A stretch of 64,000 nucleotides of DNA from Hylemonella gracilis (GTDB lineage: Bacteria; Pseudomonadota; Gammaproteobacteria; Burkholderiales; Burkholderiaceae_C), in NCBI RefSeq assembly GCF_004328645.1, contig NZ_CP031395.1, positions 893,501 to 957,500 of the forward strand, read 5' to 3'. Position 1 is the first letter of the stretch. The number at the start of each line of letters is the position of its first letter. The position numbers and the translations under genes are program-made. The notes beneath the pieces were generated by a model, which saw nothing but the letters and a program-made list of their open reading frames with translations, had not been told where the DNA came from and did not search any database. Below are positions 1 to 8,404 of this stretch, one piece after another.

Positions 1-255
1 GTCGCGCTGCTGCAGCCGCGCATCATCCTGGCCATGGGGCGCTTCGCCGTGCAGTCTCTGTTGCAGCACAGCGTGCCCGACGTGGCGACCCTGCCGCTGG
101 GGCGCTTGCGCGGCCAGGTGCACCACTACGAAGGCGTGCCCGTCGTCGTCAGCTACCACCCGGCTTACCTGCTGCGCACCCCCCAGGACAAGGCCAAGGC
201 CTGGGAAGATCTATGTTTGGCACAGTCTTTGATGGCAGACGCCAGCGCCGGATAA
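1..255 (+). CDS. Uracil-DNA glycosylase, family 4 type (C-terminal part)
   Basis: The reading frame is open from the first base, so only the last 84 residues of the protein are present. The visible part has the pattern of family 4/5 uracil-DNA glycosylases: a beta strand IILAMGRFA, then SYHPAYLLR about 55 residues from the window start. This is the motif 2 region, whose His helps hydrolyse the glycosidic bond of uracil in DNA. The N-terminal iron-sulfur cysteines expected of family 4 lie outside the window, so the exact subfamily cannot be confirmed. The frame ends in TAA at 253-255, just before the MarR gene on the same strand. Confidence 0.8.
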   Translation, partial: VALLQPRIILAMGRFAVQSLLQHSVPDVATLPLGRLRGQVHHYEGVPVVVSYHPAYLLRTPQDKAKAWEDLCLAQSLMADASAG

Positions 256-302
256 TAGTTCGCATGACGAACATGATGGACAAGTCGGAAGACAGGGACA
301 CG

Positions 303-764
303 ATGACCACCGAGAACACCTTGCCGGCCACCGCGCTGCGCCTCCACGATGAACCCGGCCATCTGATCCGCCGCGCCCAGCAGATCGCCGTGGCGCGCTT
401 CCACGAAGTGCATGGCCGGCATGTCACGCCGGTGCAGTACGCCATCCTGCGCACCCTGCAGGAAACGCCGGGCATCGACCAGGTGACGCTGGCCGACAAG
501 GTGGCGCTGGACACCTCCACCACCGCCGACATCGCCGCGCGCCTGGAGACCAAGGGCTGGATCTCGCGCGAGGTGCTGCCGCGCCGCCAGCGCAGCCTGG
601 TCCTCACGCCCGAGGGCGAGACCGTCCTGGCTGAATTGCTGCCGGGCACCTCGGCACATTGGGACAGCCTGATGAGCGCCTTGTCCAAGGACGAGCAGCG
701 CGAATTCATCCGCCTGTTGTGCAAATTCGTCGATTTGCACGACCAGCGCGATTCGGAAGAGTGA
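303..764 (+). CDS. MarR family transcriptional regulator (VanR-like by context)
   Basis: This 153-residue protein has a winged helix-turn-helix of the MarR type: helix pair around VTPVQYAILRTL, recognition helix region DTSTTADIAARLETKGWI, then a wing with PRRQRSLVLTPEG. MarR proteins are dimeric repressors released by small aromatic ligands. It lies upstream of, and in the same direction as, a vanillate-demethylase-type oxygenase, so it may control that gene. I chose the ATG at 303 because AGGGA lies six bases upstream and the length fits the family. An in-frame ATG at 264 would add 13 residues. The VanR role is inferred from position only. Confidence 0.82.
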   Translation: MTTENTLPATALRLHDEPGHLIRRAQQIAVARFHEVHGRHVTPVQYAILRTLQETPGIDQVTLADKVALDTSTTADIAARLETKGWISREVLPRRQRSLVLTPEGETVLAELLPGTSAHWDSLMSALSKDEQREFIRLLCKFVDLHDQRDSEE

Positions 765-868
765 TTGCCCACTGTTGATCTGAACGCCCGGAACTCCAGG
801 GTAAACACCAGGGAATAAAAAGCCGCAGAGGCTGGTCCGGGGATGGACAGCGTCCTAAAATACCAGTC

Positions 869-883
869 ATTCAGTATACGGAT
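869..883. promoter_or_regulatory. Imperfect palindrome upstream of the vanA-like gene
   Basis: ATTCAGTATACGGAT is an imperfect palindrome centred on GTATAC, 73 bases before the oxygenase start codon. It is followed at 897-907 by a perfect CCACC-T-GGTGG repeat. Either could be the operator of the MarR regulator encoded just upstream. No binding evidence exists; this is inferred from symmetry and position. Confidence 0.3.
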
Positions 884-955
884 TCATGATGTTCCGCCAC
901 CTGGTGGAACTGCCCAACGTGACCGGTCCCGTCTGACTCAGCCTAGGAGTACGCC

Positions 956-2038
956 ATGTCCACCGCAAGCACCTTTCCCAAGAACACCTGGTATGTCGCC
1001 GCGTCCAGCCAGGAAATCGGCGCTGACAAGCCACTGGGCCGCACGGTTTGCGGTGAGCGCATTGCCTTCTACCGCGACGCGACCGGCAAGATCGCGGCCG
1101 TGCAGGATTTCTGCCCGCACCGCGGCGCGCCCTTGTCCCTGGGCTATGTCTGCGAGGGCCAGCTGACCTGTGGTTACCACGGCCTGGTCATGGGCTGCGA
1201 CGGCAAGACCGTGTCCATGCCCGGCCAGCGCGTGCGAGGCTTTCCGGCCATCAAGAGCTTCCCCGTGACCGAGCGTTATGGCTTCGTCTGGGTCTGGACG
1301 GGCGAGGCGGCACTGGCCGACGAGGCCAAGCTGCCCGTGCTGGAGTTCTTCGACAACCCCGAATGGGCGTATGGCGGTGGCCTGTACCACATCGCCTGCG
1401 ACTACCGCTTGATGATCGACAACCTGATGGACCTGACGCACGAGACCTATGTGCACAGCAGCTCCATCGGCCAGAAGGAAATCGACGAAACGCCCTGCAA
1501 GACCACGGTCGAGGGCGACACCGTCGTCACCAGCCGCTTCATGAGTGGCATCGAAGCCCCGCCCTTCTGGAAGATGGCCCTGCGCGGCAACGGCCTGCCC
1601 GATGACCAGTTGGTGGACCGCTGGCAGATCTGCCGCTTCTCGCCGCCTAGCCACGTGATGATCGAAGTGGGTGTGGCGCTGCCGGGCCACGGTGGCTACG
1701 ACGCGCCCAACGACAAGAAGGCCTACAGCGTGGTGGTGGACTTCATCACGCCCGAGACCGAAACCTCCATCCATTACTTCTGGGGCATGGCGCGCAAGTT
1801 CAAGCCGCAGGACACCGAGTTGACGGACACCATCCGCCAGGGCCAGGGCAAGATCTTCGCCGAGGACCTGGACATGCTGGAGCGCCAGCAGAAGAACCTG
1901 CTGACTTGGCCCGAGCGTCAATTGCTGATGCTCAACATCGACGCCGGTGGCGTGCAGTCGCGCAAGATCATCGACCGCCTCATCGCGGCCGAGCGCGCGG
2001 GCGCGGCCACGCCGGCCGCCGCGCCGATCGCGGCCTGA
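956..2038 (+). CDS. vanA: Rieske aromatic-ring oxygenase, vanillate O-demethylase oxygenase subunit type
   Basis: The 360-residue protein carries a Rieske [2Fe-2S] site (C53, H55, C72, H75, in CPH...CGYH) and a mononuclear iron site in [12 protein letters not shown] (H162, H167). This is the architecture of VanA, which uses O2 and electrons from a reductase to remove a methoxy methyl group from vanillate, giving protocatechuate and formaldehyde. The start is supported by AGGAG at 942-946. VanA normally needs the ferredoxin reductase VanB. No vanB lies on either side; the next gene is pyrF. The true substrate could be another methoxylated or small aromatic acid of this oxygenase group. Confidence 0.85.
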   Translation: MSTASTFPKNTWYVAASSQEIGADKPLGRTVCGERIAFYRDATGKIAAVQDFCPHRGAPLSLGYVCEGQLTCGYHGLVMGCDGKTVSMPGQRVRGFPAIKSFPVTERYGFVWVWTGEAALADEAKLPVLEFFDNPEWAYGGGLYHIACDYRLMIDNLMDLTHETYVHSSSIGQKEIDETPCKTTVEGDTVVTSRFMSGIEAPPFWKMALRGNGLPDDQLVDRWQICRFSPPSHVMIEVGVALPGHGGYDAPNDKKAYSVVVDFITPETETSIHYFWGMARKFKPQDTELTDTIRQGQGKIFAEDLDMLERQQKNLLTWPERQLLMLNIDAGGVQSRKIIDRLIAAERAGAATPAAAPIAA

Positions 2039-2047
2039 TCCCCACGC

Positions 2048-2070
2048 GCCCGCCGACACCGAGGGCGGGC
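2048..2070 (+). terminator. GC hairpin after the oxygenase gene
   Basis: GCCCGCC (2048-2054) pairs with GGCGGGC (2064-2070) around a nine-base loop, ten bases after the vanA-like stop codon. There is no following T run, so it is at best a weak or factor-assisted terminator. Confidence 0.35.
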
Positions 2071-2099
2071 TGGGGCGCCCTGGTTCATACAATTGGCGC

Positions 2100-2924
2100 A
2101 TGACGTTCATCGACAAGCTGCGCGCGGCCGAGGCCCGCAACCAGTCCATGCTCTGCGTGGGGCTGGATCCGGAGCCCTCGCGCTTTCCTGGCGCCTACCA
2201 GGGCGACCCTCGCAAGATCTACGATTTCTGCGCCGCCATCGTCGATGCCACGGCCGACCTGGCCATCGCCTTCAAGCCGCAGATCGCCTACTTCGCCGCG
2301 CACCGCGCCGAGGACCAGCTTGAAAAGCTCATGGCCCATCTGCGGGCCAACGCGCCCCAGGTGCCCGTGATCCTCGACGCCAAGCGCGGCGACATCGGTG
2401 CCACAGCCGAACAGTACGCCCGCGAAGCTTTCGAACGTTACGACGCCGATGCCGTGACCCTCTCGCCCTTCATGGGCTGGGATTCGGTGCAGCCCTACCT
2501 GAAGTACGAAGGCAAGGGCGCCTTCCTGCTCTGTCGCACCTCCAACCCCGGGGGCGACGATCTGCAGAACCAGCGCCTGGCCGACCTGCCGGGCCAGCCG
2601 CGTCTGTACGAGCATGTGGCGACCCTGGCGCAAGGACCGTGGAACCTGAATGGCCAGCTCGGCCTGGTGGTGGGTGCGACCTACCCGGAAGAAATTGCCC
2701 GTGTGCGCCAGCTCGCGCCCACCCTGCCCCTGCTGATCCCCGGCGTGGGCGCGCAGGGCGGTGATGCGGTGGCCACGGTCAAGGCCGGCTGGACCAAAGA
2801 CGGGCTGATCGCCGTGAACTCCTCCCGCGCCATCCTCTATGCCTCCAGCGGCGCGGACTACGCCCAGGCCGCTCGACGCGAAGCGACCAAGACCCGCGAT
2901 CTGCTGCAGGCCGCGCGCGGCTGA
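2100..2924 (+). CDS. pyrF: Orotidine 5'-phosphate decarboxylase (type 2)
   Basis: This 274-residue cytoplasmic enzyme makes UMP from OMP, the last step of de novo pyrimidine synthesis. The signature DAKRGDIG (residues 93-100) holds the catalytic Asp/Lys pair, and the length and [12 protein letters not shown] region fit the longer type 2 family found in many proteobacteria and actinobacteria. I took the ATG at 2100 because homology to the family begins there (TFIDKL); an upstream in-frame extension overlaps the oxygenase gene and looks non-coding. It stands alone, without other pyr genes nearby. Confidence 0.96.
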   Translation: MTFIDKLRAAEARNQSMLCVGLDPEPSRFPGAYQGDPRKIYDFCAAIVDATADLAIAFKPQIAYFAAHRAEDQLEKLMAHLRANAPQVPVILDAKRGDIGATAEQYAREAFERYDADAVTLSPFMGWDSVQPYLKYEGKGAFLLCRTSNPGGDDLQNQRLADLPGQPRLYEHVATLAQGPWNLNGQLGLVVGATYPEEIARVRQLAPTLPLLIPGVGAQGGDAVATVKAGWTKDGLIAVNSSRAILYASSGADYAQAARREATKTRDLLQAARG

Positions 2925-2977
2925 GCCTCGCTGGCCGCTGGGTCCCACGATGACTGGACTTCCGTGCGGTATCGGCC

Positions 2978-3868
2978 ATGCAACTCAAATGGCTTGAAGA
3001 TTTCGTCACGCTCGCGCAGGCGCGAAGCTACACCCGCGCGGCCGAGTTGCGCCACGTGACCCATCCCGCCTTCGGCCGGCGCATCCGCGCGCTGGAGGTC
3101 TGGGCTGGTGCACCCCTGGTGGAGCGCGGCGCGGGACCGTTCAAGCTGACGACCGCGGGTGAGCGCTTCCTGGACACCGCGCAGCAGATGCTGTTGGGGC
3201 TGGACGCGTCGCGCGAGGAATTGCGCAGCGTGGTCGGCCGGCAAGCCCGCACGGTGACGCTGGCGACCGGCCGTACCCTGGCGCGTACCCTCGTGGCCGA
3301 CTGGCTGGTGCGCCTGCGCCCGGTGCTGCGCGATGCGGAGGTTCGGGTCCTCACGCGCTCGCTGGCCGACACGGTGTTGTTGCTGGAGCAGCACGCGGCT
3401 GATTTTTCGCTGCTCTACCACCACCCGGCCCTGGCCTTGCGCCTGGACGCCCGCCAGTTCACCCACCTGACGCTGGCCTCCGACAAGTTGGTGCCGGTGT
3501 CGCGGGTCGACGCGCAAGGCGGCGCGCTGCACGGCTTCGGTCCGCGCCCCGTGCCTTACCTGGCCTACGCGCATGGCTTGGCGCTGGGGCGCCTGGTGGA
3601 AGACCACCTGTCTCAGCACCCGCAGGCGCCAGTCTTGCAGCGGCACGTGGAGTGCGATTCGGCCGATGCGCTTTATGAATACGTACTCAAGGGCTTGGGC
3701 GTGGCTTGGCTGCCCTGGTCCATGGTGCACGCGGATTGCAAGAGCGGGCAGTTGACCATGGCGGGGGACCGGCGCATGGAGGTGCGTTTTGATGTGCGCC
3801 TGTACCGTCCCAAGCGGCGGCTCGGGCCCCTGGCCGAGCAGGTCTGGGCGGCTTTCGCAAAACGCTGA
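2978..3868 (+). CDS. LysR family transcriptional regulator
   Basis: The 296-residue protein begins with a LysR helix-turn-helix (LEDFVTLAQARSYTRAAELRHVTHPAFGRRIRALE, roughly residues 5-40, split here for reading) and continues into a periplasmic-binding-like effector domain. LysR proteins usually activate a neighbouring gene when a small ligand binds. It is followed in the same direction by a Bug-type solute receptor and a deacylase, so it may control their use, although LysR targets are more often divergent. The helix-turn-helix is slightly atypical (VTHPAFGRR in place of the common TQPAVS), which is seen in a subset of the family. No clear Shine-Dalgarno sequence precedes the ATG. Confidence 0.88.
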   Translation: MQLKWLEDFVTLAQARSYTRAAELRHVTHPAFGRRIRALEVWAGAPLVERGAGPFKLTTAGERFLDTAQQMLLGLDASREELRSVVGRQARTVTLATGRTLARTLVADWLVRLRPVLRDAEVRVLTRSLADTVLLLEQHAADFSLLYHHPALALRLDARQFTHLTLASDKLVPVSRVDAQGGALHGFGPRPVPYLAYAHGLALGRLVEDHLSQHPQAPVLQRHVECDSADALYEYVLKGLGVAWLPWSMVHADCKSGQLTMAGDRRMEVRFDVRLYRPKRRLGPLAEQVWAAFAKR

Positions 3869-3901
3869 CAGACCTTTTGCAGGCATCGATAAAGCACGAT
3901 C

Positions 3902-3920
3902 TGGTGCCGTTACGGCACCA
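3902..3920. promoter_or_regulatory. 19-bp palindrome between LysR gene and Bug receptor gene
   Basis: TGGTGCCGTTACGGCACCA is a perfect palindrome around its central T. It lies 33 bases after the LysR stop and 57 bases before the receptor start. With no T run after it, it fits an operator or mRNA hairpin better than an intrinsic terminator. Confidence 0.4.
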
Positions 3921-3976
3921 ACAAGGCGGGGCTGGCTTTGCAGAATTCGCGCAATCCCATCACAGGAACCGCCGCC

Positions 3977-4972
3977 ATGACGACCCTCCGCCGCCTCTCC
4001 CTCCTTTCCCTGGTGCCCCTGGGCGCCACCTTGTGTGGCCTCGCGCTGCTGGGGAGCCGAACCGCCCAAGCCCAGGAGGCTTATCCCAGTAAACCGATCA
4101 CCATCGTGGTGGGCTACCCCCCTGGCGGCAGCACCGACCTGACCGCGCGCACCGTGGCCACCGAACTGAGCAGCAAGCTTGGCGTGCCGGTGGTGATTGA
4201 AAACCTGGGCGGTGCCGGGGGCGCCATCGGCGCGCAGAAGGTGGCGAATGCCGCGCCTGACGGTTACACCCTGTTGGTGGGCGCCAGCAATGAGTTGGCG
4301 ATCAACAAGCTCGTGACCAAGTCGGTCCGCTACGACGTCAAGGATTTCACGGCCATCGGCCTGATCGCCTCGCAGCCGCTGGTGCTTGTGGCGTCCACCG
4401 GCGCCGGTGTGAAGAATGTGACCGAGTTCACCCGCAAAGTGAGCGAGAACCCCGGCAAGTTCAGCTACGGCAGTTCCGGCGTGGGCACCTCGCTGCACCT
4501 GGCCGGTGAGATGGTCAAGGAGCAGGGCAATCTGTCGATGACGCACATTCCCTACCGTGGCGTGGCGCCGCTGACCACCGACCTCATGGGCAACAACCTG
4601 GAATTCGGGGTGTTCGTGCTGTCCAGCGGCCTGCCGCATATCCGCAGCGGCAAGGTGATTGCCCTGGGCACCACCGAAGCCCGGCGCTCGGCGGCCGCGC
4701 CCGACATTCCGGCGCTGGCGGAATCGCCCCAGTACAAGAACGTGGACATCGGCGTGTGGTTCGCCCTGATGGCCCCCGCCCATCTGCCCAAGCCGGTGTA
4801 CAACAAGCTCAAGAAAGCCCTGAACGACTGCCTGCAATCGCCCGAGTTCCGCGAGAAGATGGTGGCCACCGGCTCCACCGTGGCGACCACCAACGTGAAC
4901 ATCGACGCGTACTGGGCCGCCGAAATCGCCAAGTACAAACGCATCGTCGAATTCGCCAAGATCGAAGAATGA
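3977..4972 (+). CDS. Bug-type (tripartite tricarboxylate transporter family) solute-binding protein
   Basis: This 331-residue periplasmic receptor has a signal peptide (Arg-rich start, hydrophobic core, cleavage likely after AQA near residue 32) and the typical Bug opening YPSKPITIVVGYPPGGSTD. Bug proteins bind carboxylated or other small polar ligands. The family is greatly expanded in Bordetella and Comamonadaceae, mostly without linked membrane genes, as here. The start at 3977 is preceded by CAGGAA. Its stop codon overlaps the start of the deacylase gene (ATGA), so the two are co-translated and probably act on the same compound. The ligand cannot be read from sequence. Confidence 0.9.
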   Translation: MTTLRRLSLLSLVPLGATLCGLALLGSRTAQAQEAYPSKPITIVVGYPPGGSTDLTARTVATELSSKLGVPVVIENLGGAGGAIGAQKVANAAPDGYTLLVGASNELAINKLVTKSVRYDVKDFTAIGLIASQPLVLVASTGAGVKNVTEFTRKVSENPGKFSYGSSGVGTSLHLAGEMVKEQGNLSMTHIPYRGVAPLTTDLMGNNLEFGVFVLSSGLPHIRSGKVIALGTTEARRSAAAPDIPALAESPQYKNVDIGVWFALMAPAHLPKPVYNKLKKALNDCLQSPEFREKMVATGSTVATTNVNIDAYWAAEIAKYKRIVEFAKIEE

Positions 4973-5952
4973 GCATCGCCCCCACGCTTCAAATGCCCGC
5001 GCGGTTCGCGTTGGCCCTCCCGGACTTGAGCACCTGGCGTGCTGGCAACACCGGCACGCCCGGGGTCTGGCAATTTGATTCCGGTCAACCGGGACGGCAC
5101 GTGATGATCAGCGCCCTGGTCCATGGCAATGAGCTGTGCGGCGCCTGGGCGCTGCTCGGTCTGCTGGAGGCGGGCGTGCGCCCGCGTCAGGGCCGCCTCA
5201 CGCTGGCCTTCTGCAACCTCGAAGCCTTCGATCGCTTTGACCCGGCGCATCACGATGCCTCGCGCCTGGTGGAGGAAGACCTGAATCGCCAGTGGCTTGA
5301 CGCGCGCATGGACGAAGGCGGCACCTTGGAGCGGCGCCGCGCTGCCGCCTTGCGTCCCTTTGTGGCCGCCGCAGACTGGCTGCTCGATCTGCACTCCATG
5401 CACGAACCTTCGGCACCCTTGCTGCTCACCGGTATCCAGTTGCGCAACCTCGCCCTGGCGCGCACGCTGCGCACGCCCGAGCATGTGGTGGTCGATGCCG
5501 GCCATCAGGACGGCGTGCGCATGCGCGACTACGGCCGGTTTGGAGAACTCGGCGACAACGGCACGCATTCGTTGCTGGTCGAATGTGGGTTTCATGGGGA
5601 TCCAGCCAGCCGGGGGGTCGCCGAAGACATCTGCAGTCGGTTCCTCGTCGCCTCCGGAGCCTTGGACATGGCCACGGCCGCGCGCCTGCTGCCCGGCTGG
5701 CTCCAGCCCGACGCACCGCGTCAATGGGTGCTGGAAGTCACCGGGCCGGTGGTCGCCACCAGTGCGAACTTCCGGTTTGCCGCGCCCTACACCGGCTTGG
5801 AGGTGATCGCCGACGCGGGAACAGTCATAGGCTGGAACGACGGGATTGCGGTCACGACGCCCTACGATGACTGCGTGCTGGTCATGCCCTCCACGCGCCA
5901 GGCGCGTGCCGGAGTCACGGTGGTGCGTTTCGCGCGCCGCCGCGTGCTCTGA
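4969..5952 (+). CDS. Succinylglutamate desuccinylase/aspartoacylase family zinc deacylase
   Basis: The 327-residue protein has the M14-like zinc site of the AstE/AspA family: HGNE (residues 52-55) for His and Glu ligands, DLHS with H142 as third ligand, and E205 in LLVECGFH as likely general base. Family members hydrolyse N-acyl amino acids such as N-succinylglutamate or N-acetylaspartate. The gene starts in a four-base overlap with the preceding Bug receptor gene, suggesting that an imported acylated amino acid or amide is deacylated. It is not next to other arginine-succinyltransferase pathway genes, so calling it astE is not justified. Confidence 0.85.
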   Translation: MSIAPTLQMPARFALALPDLSTWRAGNTGTPGVWQFDSGQPGRHVMISALVHGNELCGAWALLGLLEAGVRPRQGRLTLAFCNLEAFDRFDPAHHDASRLVEEDLNRQWLDARMDEGGTLERRRAAALRPFVAAADWLLDLHSMHEPSAPLLLTGIQLRNLALARTLRTPEHVVVDAGHQDGVRMRDYGRFGELGDNGTHSLLVECGFHGDPASRGVAEDICSRFLVASGALDMATAARLLPGWLQPDAPRQWVLEVTGPVVATSANFRFAAPYTGLEVIADAGTVIGWNDGIAVTTPYDDCVLVMPSTRQARAGVTVVRFARRRVL

Positions 5953-5988
5953 ATGCATTCAAGGCGCGGGCGCGGGGCATGACCGCTG

Positions 5989-6016
5989 GCGATGGCATCC
6001 CGATTGAGGCCATCGC
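5989..6016. terminator. Hairpin between convergent genes
   Basis: GCGATGGC (5989-5996) pairs with GCCATCGC (6009-6016) around a 12-base loop, between the convergent deacylase and thioesterase genes. There is no T run on either side, so termination function is uncertain. Confidence 0.3.
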
Positions 6017-6028
6017 AAACTTGCCGTG

Positions 6029-6469
6029 TCAGCCTGCCGAACGCGACGCGTCCAGCTGGGCCTTGGCGCGCTTGGCCAGTGCGACGGCTTCGGGCGTTTC
6101 GGGGGTCCAAGGATTGACCGGCATGGGCTTGCCGTGCGAATCCACCGAGACGAAGACGATCAGGCACTCGGTCGTGGTCTCCAGGTTTCCGCCTTTCATG
6201 TCGCCGCTGCGCACTTCGACCGAGATGTTCATGCTGGTGCTGCCGGTGTAGGCCAGCTTCGCTTCCACCTCCACCAGGTCACCGATCATGATGGGGCGGT
6301 GAAAACGGATGCCACCCACGTAGACCGTGACGCAATAACGCTTGGCCCAGCTGGTGGCGCAGGCGTAGCCGGCCTCATCGATCCATTTCATGACGGTGCC
6401 GCCGTGCACCTTGCCGCCGTAGTTGACGGTGCTGGGTTCGGCGAGAAAGCGGAGCGTGATGGAGGACAT
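6029..6469 (-). CDS. Acyl-CoA thioesterase, hotdog fold (YciA/acyl-CoA hydrolase type)
   Basis: The 146-residue protein matches the hotdog-fold acyl-CoA thioesterases: a GGKVHGGTVMKWIDEAGY stretch near the N-terminus forms the central hotdog helix with the catalytic acidic residue, followed by VGGIRFHRPIMIGDLVEV. These enzymes cleave acyl-CoA to free acid and CoA in the cytoplasm. I chose the ATG at 6469, preceded by AAGGAAA, although the frame stays open for about 100 more codons upstream; that extension is low-complexity and overlaps the arginase gene. The arginase gene lies upstream on the same strand, with 152 bases between. Confidence 0.88.
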   Translation of the reverse strand: MSSITLRFLAEPSTVNYGGKVHGGTVMKWIDEAGYACATSWAKRYCVTVYVGGIRFHRPIMIGDLVEVEAKLAYTGSTSMNISVEVRSGDMKGGNLETTTECLIVFVSVDSHGKPMPVNPWTPETPEAVALAKRAKAQLDASRSAG

Positions 6470-6621
6470 GGGTTTCCTTGCAAGAGAGGTCGGGAGTAGG
6501 ACGGGGCGCGGTGTCGTGTATGGGGCCGGGGTCGGGCGCAGCGAGATCGGAGCGGAGCGGAATCGAAGGGGCTGAGCCTGCAAGCCTGCGCAAAAAGCGG
6601 GCCAGCGCTCATGCGCGCTCG

Positions 6622-7572
6622 CTAGCCACGGTCCCGCATGAGCGTCGATTTGCCGAACAGGCTTTCCACCAGTTCCACCGCCACCTGCGCCGTGCGGTTG
6701 CGCAGGTCCAGCGCGGGGTTGAGTTCCACGATGTCCAGCGAGGCCACGCGGCCGGTGTCGGCGATCATCTCCATGCACAGCTGCGCTTCGCGGTAGGTGG
6801 GCCCGCCGGGCACCGTGGTGCCCACGCCCGGGGCGATGTCCGGGTCCAGGAAGTCCACGTCAAAGCTCACGTGCAGGTGCGTGTTGTCGTTCAGTCCGGC
6901 CAGCGCCTTGTCCATCGCCGCCCGCATGCCCACTTCGTCGATGTAGCGCATGTCATAGACCTCCAGCCCGGCCTCGCGCACGCGATGGCGTTCGCCCTCG
7001 TCCACGCTGCGGATGCCGATCTGCCGCAGGCTGGACGGGGCGATCGCGGGCACGTGGCCCGCCATGGACACCAGGGCCCGCGGGCCATCGCCGCACAGGC
7101 AGGCCACGGGCATGCCGTGCAGGTTGCCCGAGGGCGTGATGTCGTGGGTGTTGAAGTCGGCGTGCGCGTCCAGCCAAAGCACACGCAGCTGGCGGCCCGT
7201 GGCCTTGCAGTGGCGTGCCACCGCGCTGATGGAGCCGATGCCCAGGCTGTGGTCACCGCCCAGCAGCACTGGCAGCTCGCCCTCGCTCAGCGCGGTGAGG
7301 ACGGCGTCGTGCACGGCCTGGTTCCAGGCGACCACTTCGTCCAGATGGCGGTAGCCAGCCTGCGGTGGCAGACAGGGGTTGTTCGGTCCGTGCAGATTGC
7401 CCGAGTCGCGCACGGCCAGGCCGCGCCGCGCGAACATCTCGGCGATGCCCGCCACCCGCAGGGCTTCGGGGCCCATGGAGGCACCACGCGCGCCCGCGCC
7501 GATGTCGGTGGGCGCGCCGATCAAGCGCACGGCGCGCGCGGCCGGGTTGGCGTGGGAAAAGGATGCAGACAT
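6622..7572 (-). CDS. rocF: Arginase
   Basis: This 316-residue enzyme hydrolyses L-arginine to ornithine and urea. All manganese-site motifs of the ureohydrolase family are visible: GGDHS (H108), DAHADFNTH (residues 135-143) and SFDVDFLDP (D238, D240). Together with the opening LIGAPTDIGAGARGASMGPEALR these mark true arginase rather than agmatinase. No ornithine aminotransferase or urease genes are adjacent, so it may simply supply ornithine or remove excess arginine. The start ATG at 7572 fits the family start. Confidence 0.94.
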   Translation of the reverse strand: MSASFSHANPAARAVRLIGAPTDIGAGARGASMGPEALRVAGIAEMFARRGLAVRDSGNLHGPNNPCLPPQAGYRHLDEVVAWNQAVHDAVLTALSEGELPVLLGGDHSLGIGSISAVARHCKATGRQLRVLWLDAHADFNTHDITPSGNLHGMPVACLCGDGPRALVSMAGHVPAIAPSSLRQIGIRSVDEGERHRVREAGLEVYDMRYIDEVGMRAAMDKALAGLNDNTHLHVSFDVDFLDPDIAPGVGTTVPGGPTYREAQLCMEMIADTGRVASLDIVELNPALDLRNRTAQVAVELVESLFGKSTLMRDRG

Positions 7573-7685
7573 GGGGCGGGATTATCGCGGGGCGCCAACT
7601 TTACACAGGCGTCAGGAAAATGGGCTTGCAAAAGCCAGGGCCGGGTCCAATTAGATGGACCGCCAACTTATTCCGTATCCCCCTC

Positions 7686-8324
7686 ATGTCTGAACTGATC
7701 GAGCAACTGCAGTGGCGCTACGCCACCAAGAAAATGAACCCCGCCAAGGCGGTGCCCCAGGACAAGGTGGACCGCATCCTCGAGGCGGTGCGCCTGACGG
7801 CCACCTCCAGTGGCCTCCAGCCGTATGAAGTCATCGTCGTGACGAACAAGGCCGTGCGCGAAAAGATCCAGGCCATTGCCTGGAACCAGGCGCAGGTCAC
7901 CGATGGCTCGCACCTGCTGGTGTTCGCTGCGTGGGACAACTACACGGCCGAGCGCATCAACAAGATGTTTGACCTGGTCAATGCCGAACGCGGCGTTACC
8001 AATGAAGGTTTCGAGGCCTACCGCCAGAAGCTCTTGGGCGCGTACACCAACCGTCCCGCCGAGGAAAATTACGCGCACGCGGCGCGCCAGGCCTACATCG
8101 GCGTGGGCACGGCGCTGATCGCCGCGGCAGCGGAAAAGGTCGACAGCACGCCCATGGAAGGATTCGACCCGGCGGCCCTGGACGAGGTCCTGGGCCTCAA
8201 AGCGCGCGGCCTGCGCAGCGTGGTGATCATGCCCCTGGGCTACCGCGCCGATGAAGGCGATTGGCTGGTGAACCAGAAGAAGGTGCGCCGCGGCCGCGAG
8301 GACTTCGTGACCGAAGTCCGCTGA
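7686..8324 (+). CDS. Nitroreductase family NAD(P)H-dependent oxidoreductase
   Basis: The 212-residue protein is of the FMN-dependent nitroreductase/dihydropteridine-reductase type (NfsB-like). Seen features are the N-terminal YATKKMNPAKAVPQDKV region, TATSSGLQPYEVIVV (FMN-contacting SSxxxQP pattern) and the C-terminal MPLGYRADEGDW. Such enzymes reduce nitroaromatics, quinones or flavins with NAD(P)H. It stands alone and is divergent from arginase; a strong terminator follows it. The ATG at 7686 fits the usual family start; a longer open frame upstream has no homology-like content. Confidence 0.9.
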   Translation: MSELIEQLQWRYATKKMNPAKAVPQDKVDRILEAVRLTATSSGLQPYEVIVVTNKAVREKIQAIAWNQAQVTDGSHLLVFAAWDNYTAERINKMFDLVNAERGVTNEGFEAYRQKLLGAYTNRPAEENYAHAARQAYIGVGTALIAAAAEKVDSTPMEGFDPAALDEVLGLKARGLRSVVIMPLGYRADEGDWLVNQKKVRRGREDFVTEVR

Positions 8325-8367
8325 GCCGCCGTCGGCGACTCGCTTTCAGCGACGCCGCGTTGACCTC

Positions 8368-8404
8368 AAACGCCCGACCGTCACGCGCGGCCGGGCGTTT
8401 TTTC
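8368..8404. terminator. Rho-independent terminator after the nitroreductase gene
   Basis: AAACGCCCG (8368-8376) pairs with CGGGCGTTT (8392-8400), and the T run continues to 8403. It serves the + strand nitroreductase gene and overlaps the 3' end of the convergent exporter gene, for which it may also work. Confidence 0.85.

Noticed and set aside
2858..4837. Long open frame on the minus strand (659 codons) opposite the LysR and Bug receptor genes
   Set aside because: It is antisense to two clearly recognised proteins, is rich in His, Gln and Arg as GC-rich shadow frames are, and has no recognisable motif.
6470..6778. N-terminal extension of the thioesterase by about 100 codons
   Set aside because: The extension overlaps arginase, is low-complexity and is not part of the hotdog family; a good ribosome site precedes the ATG at 6469.
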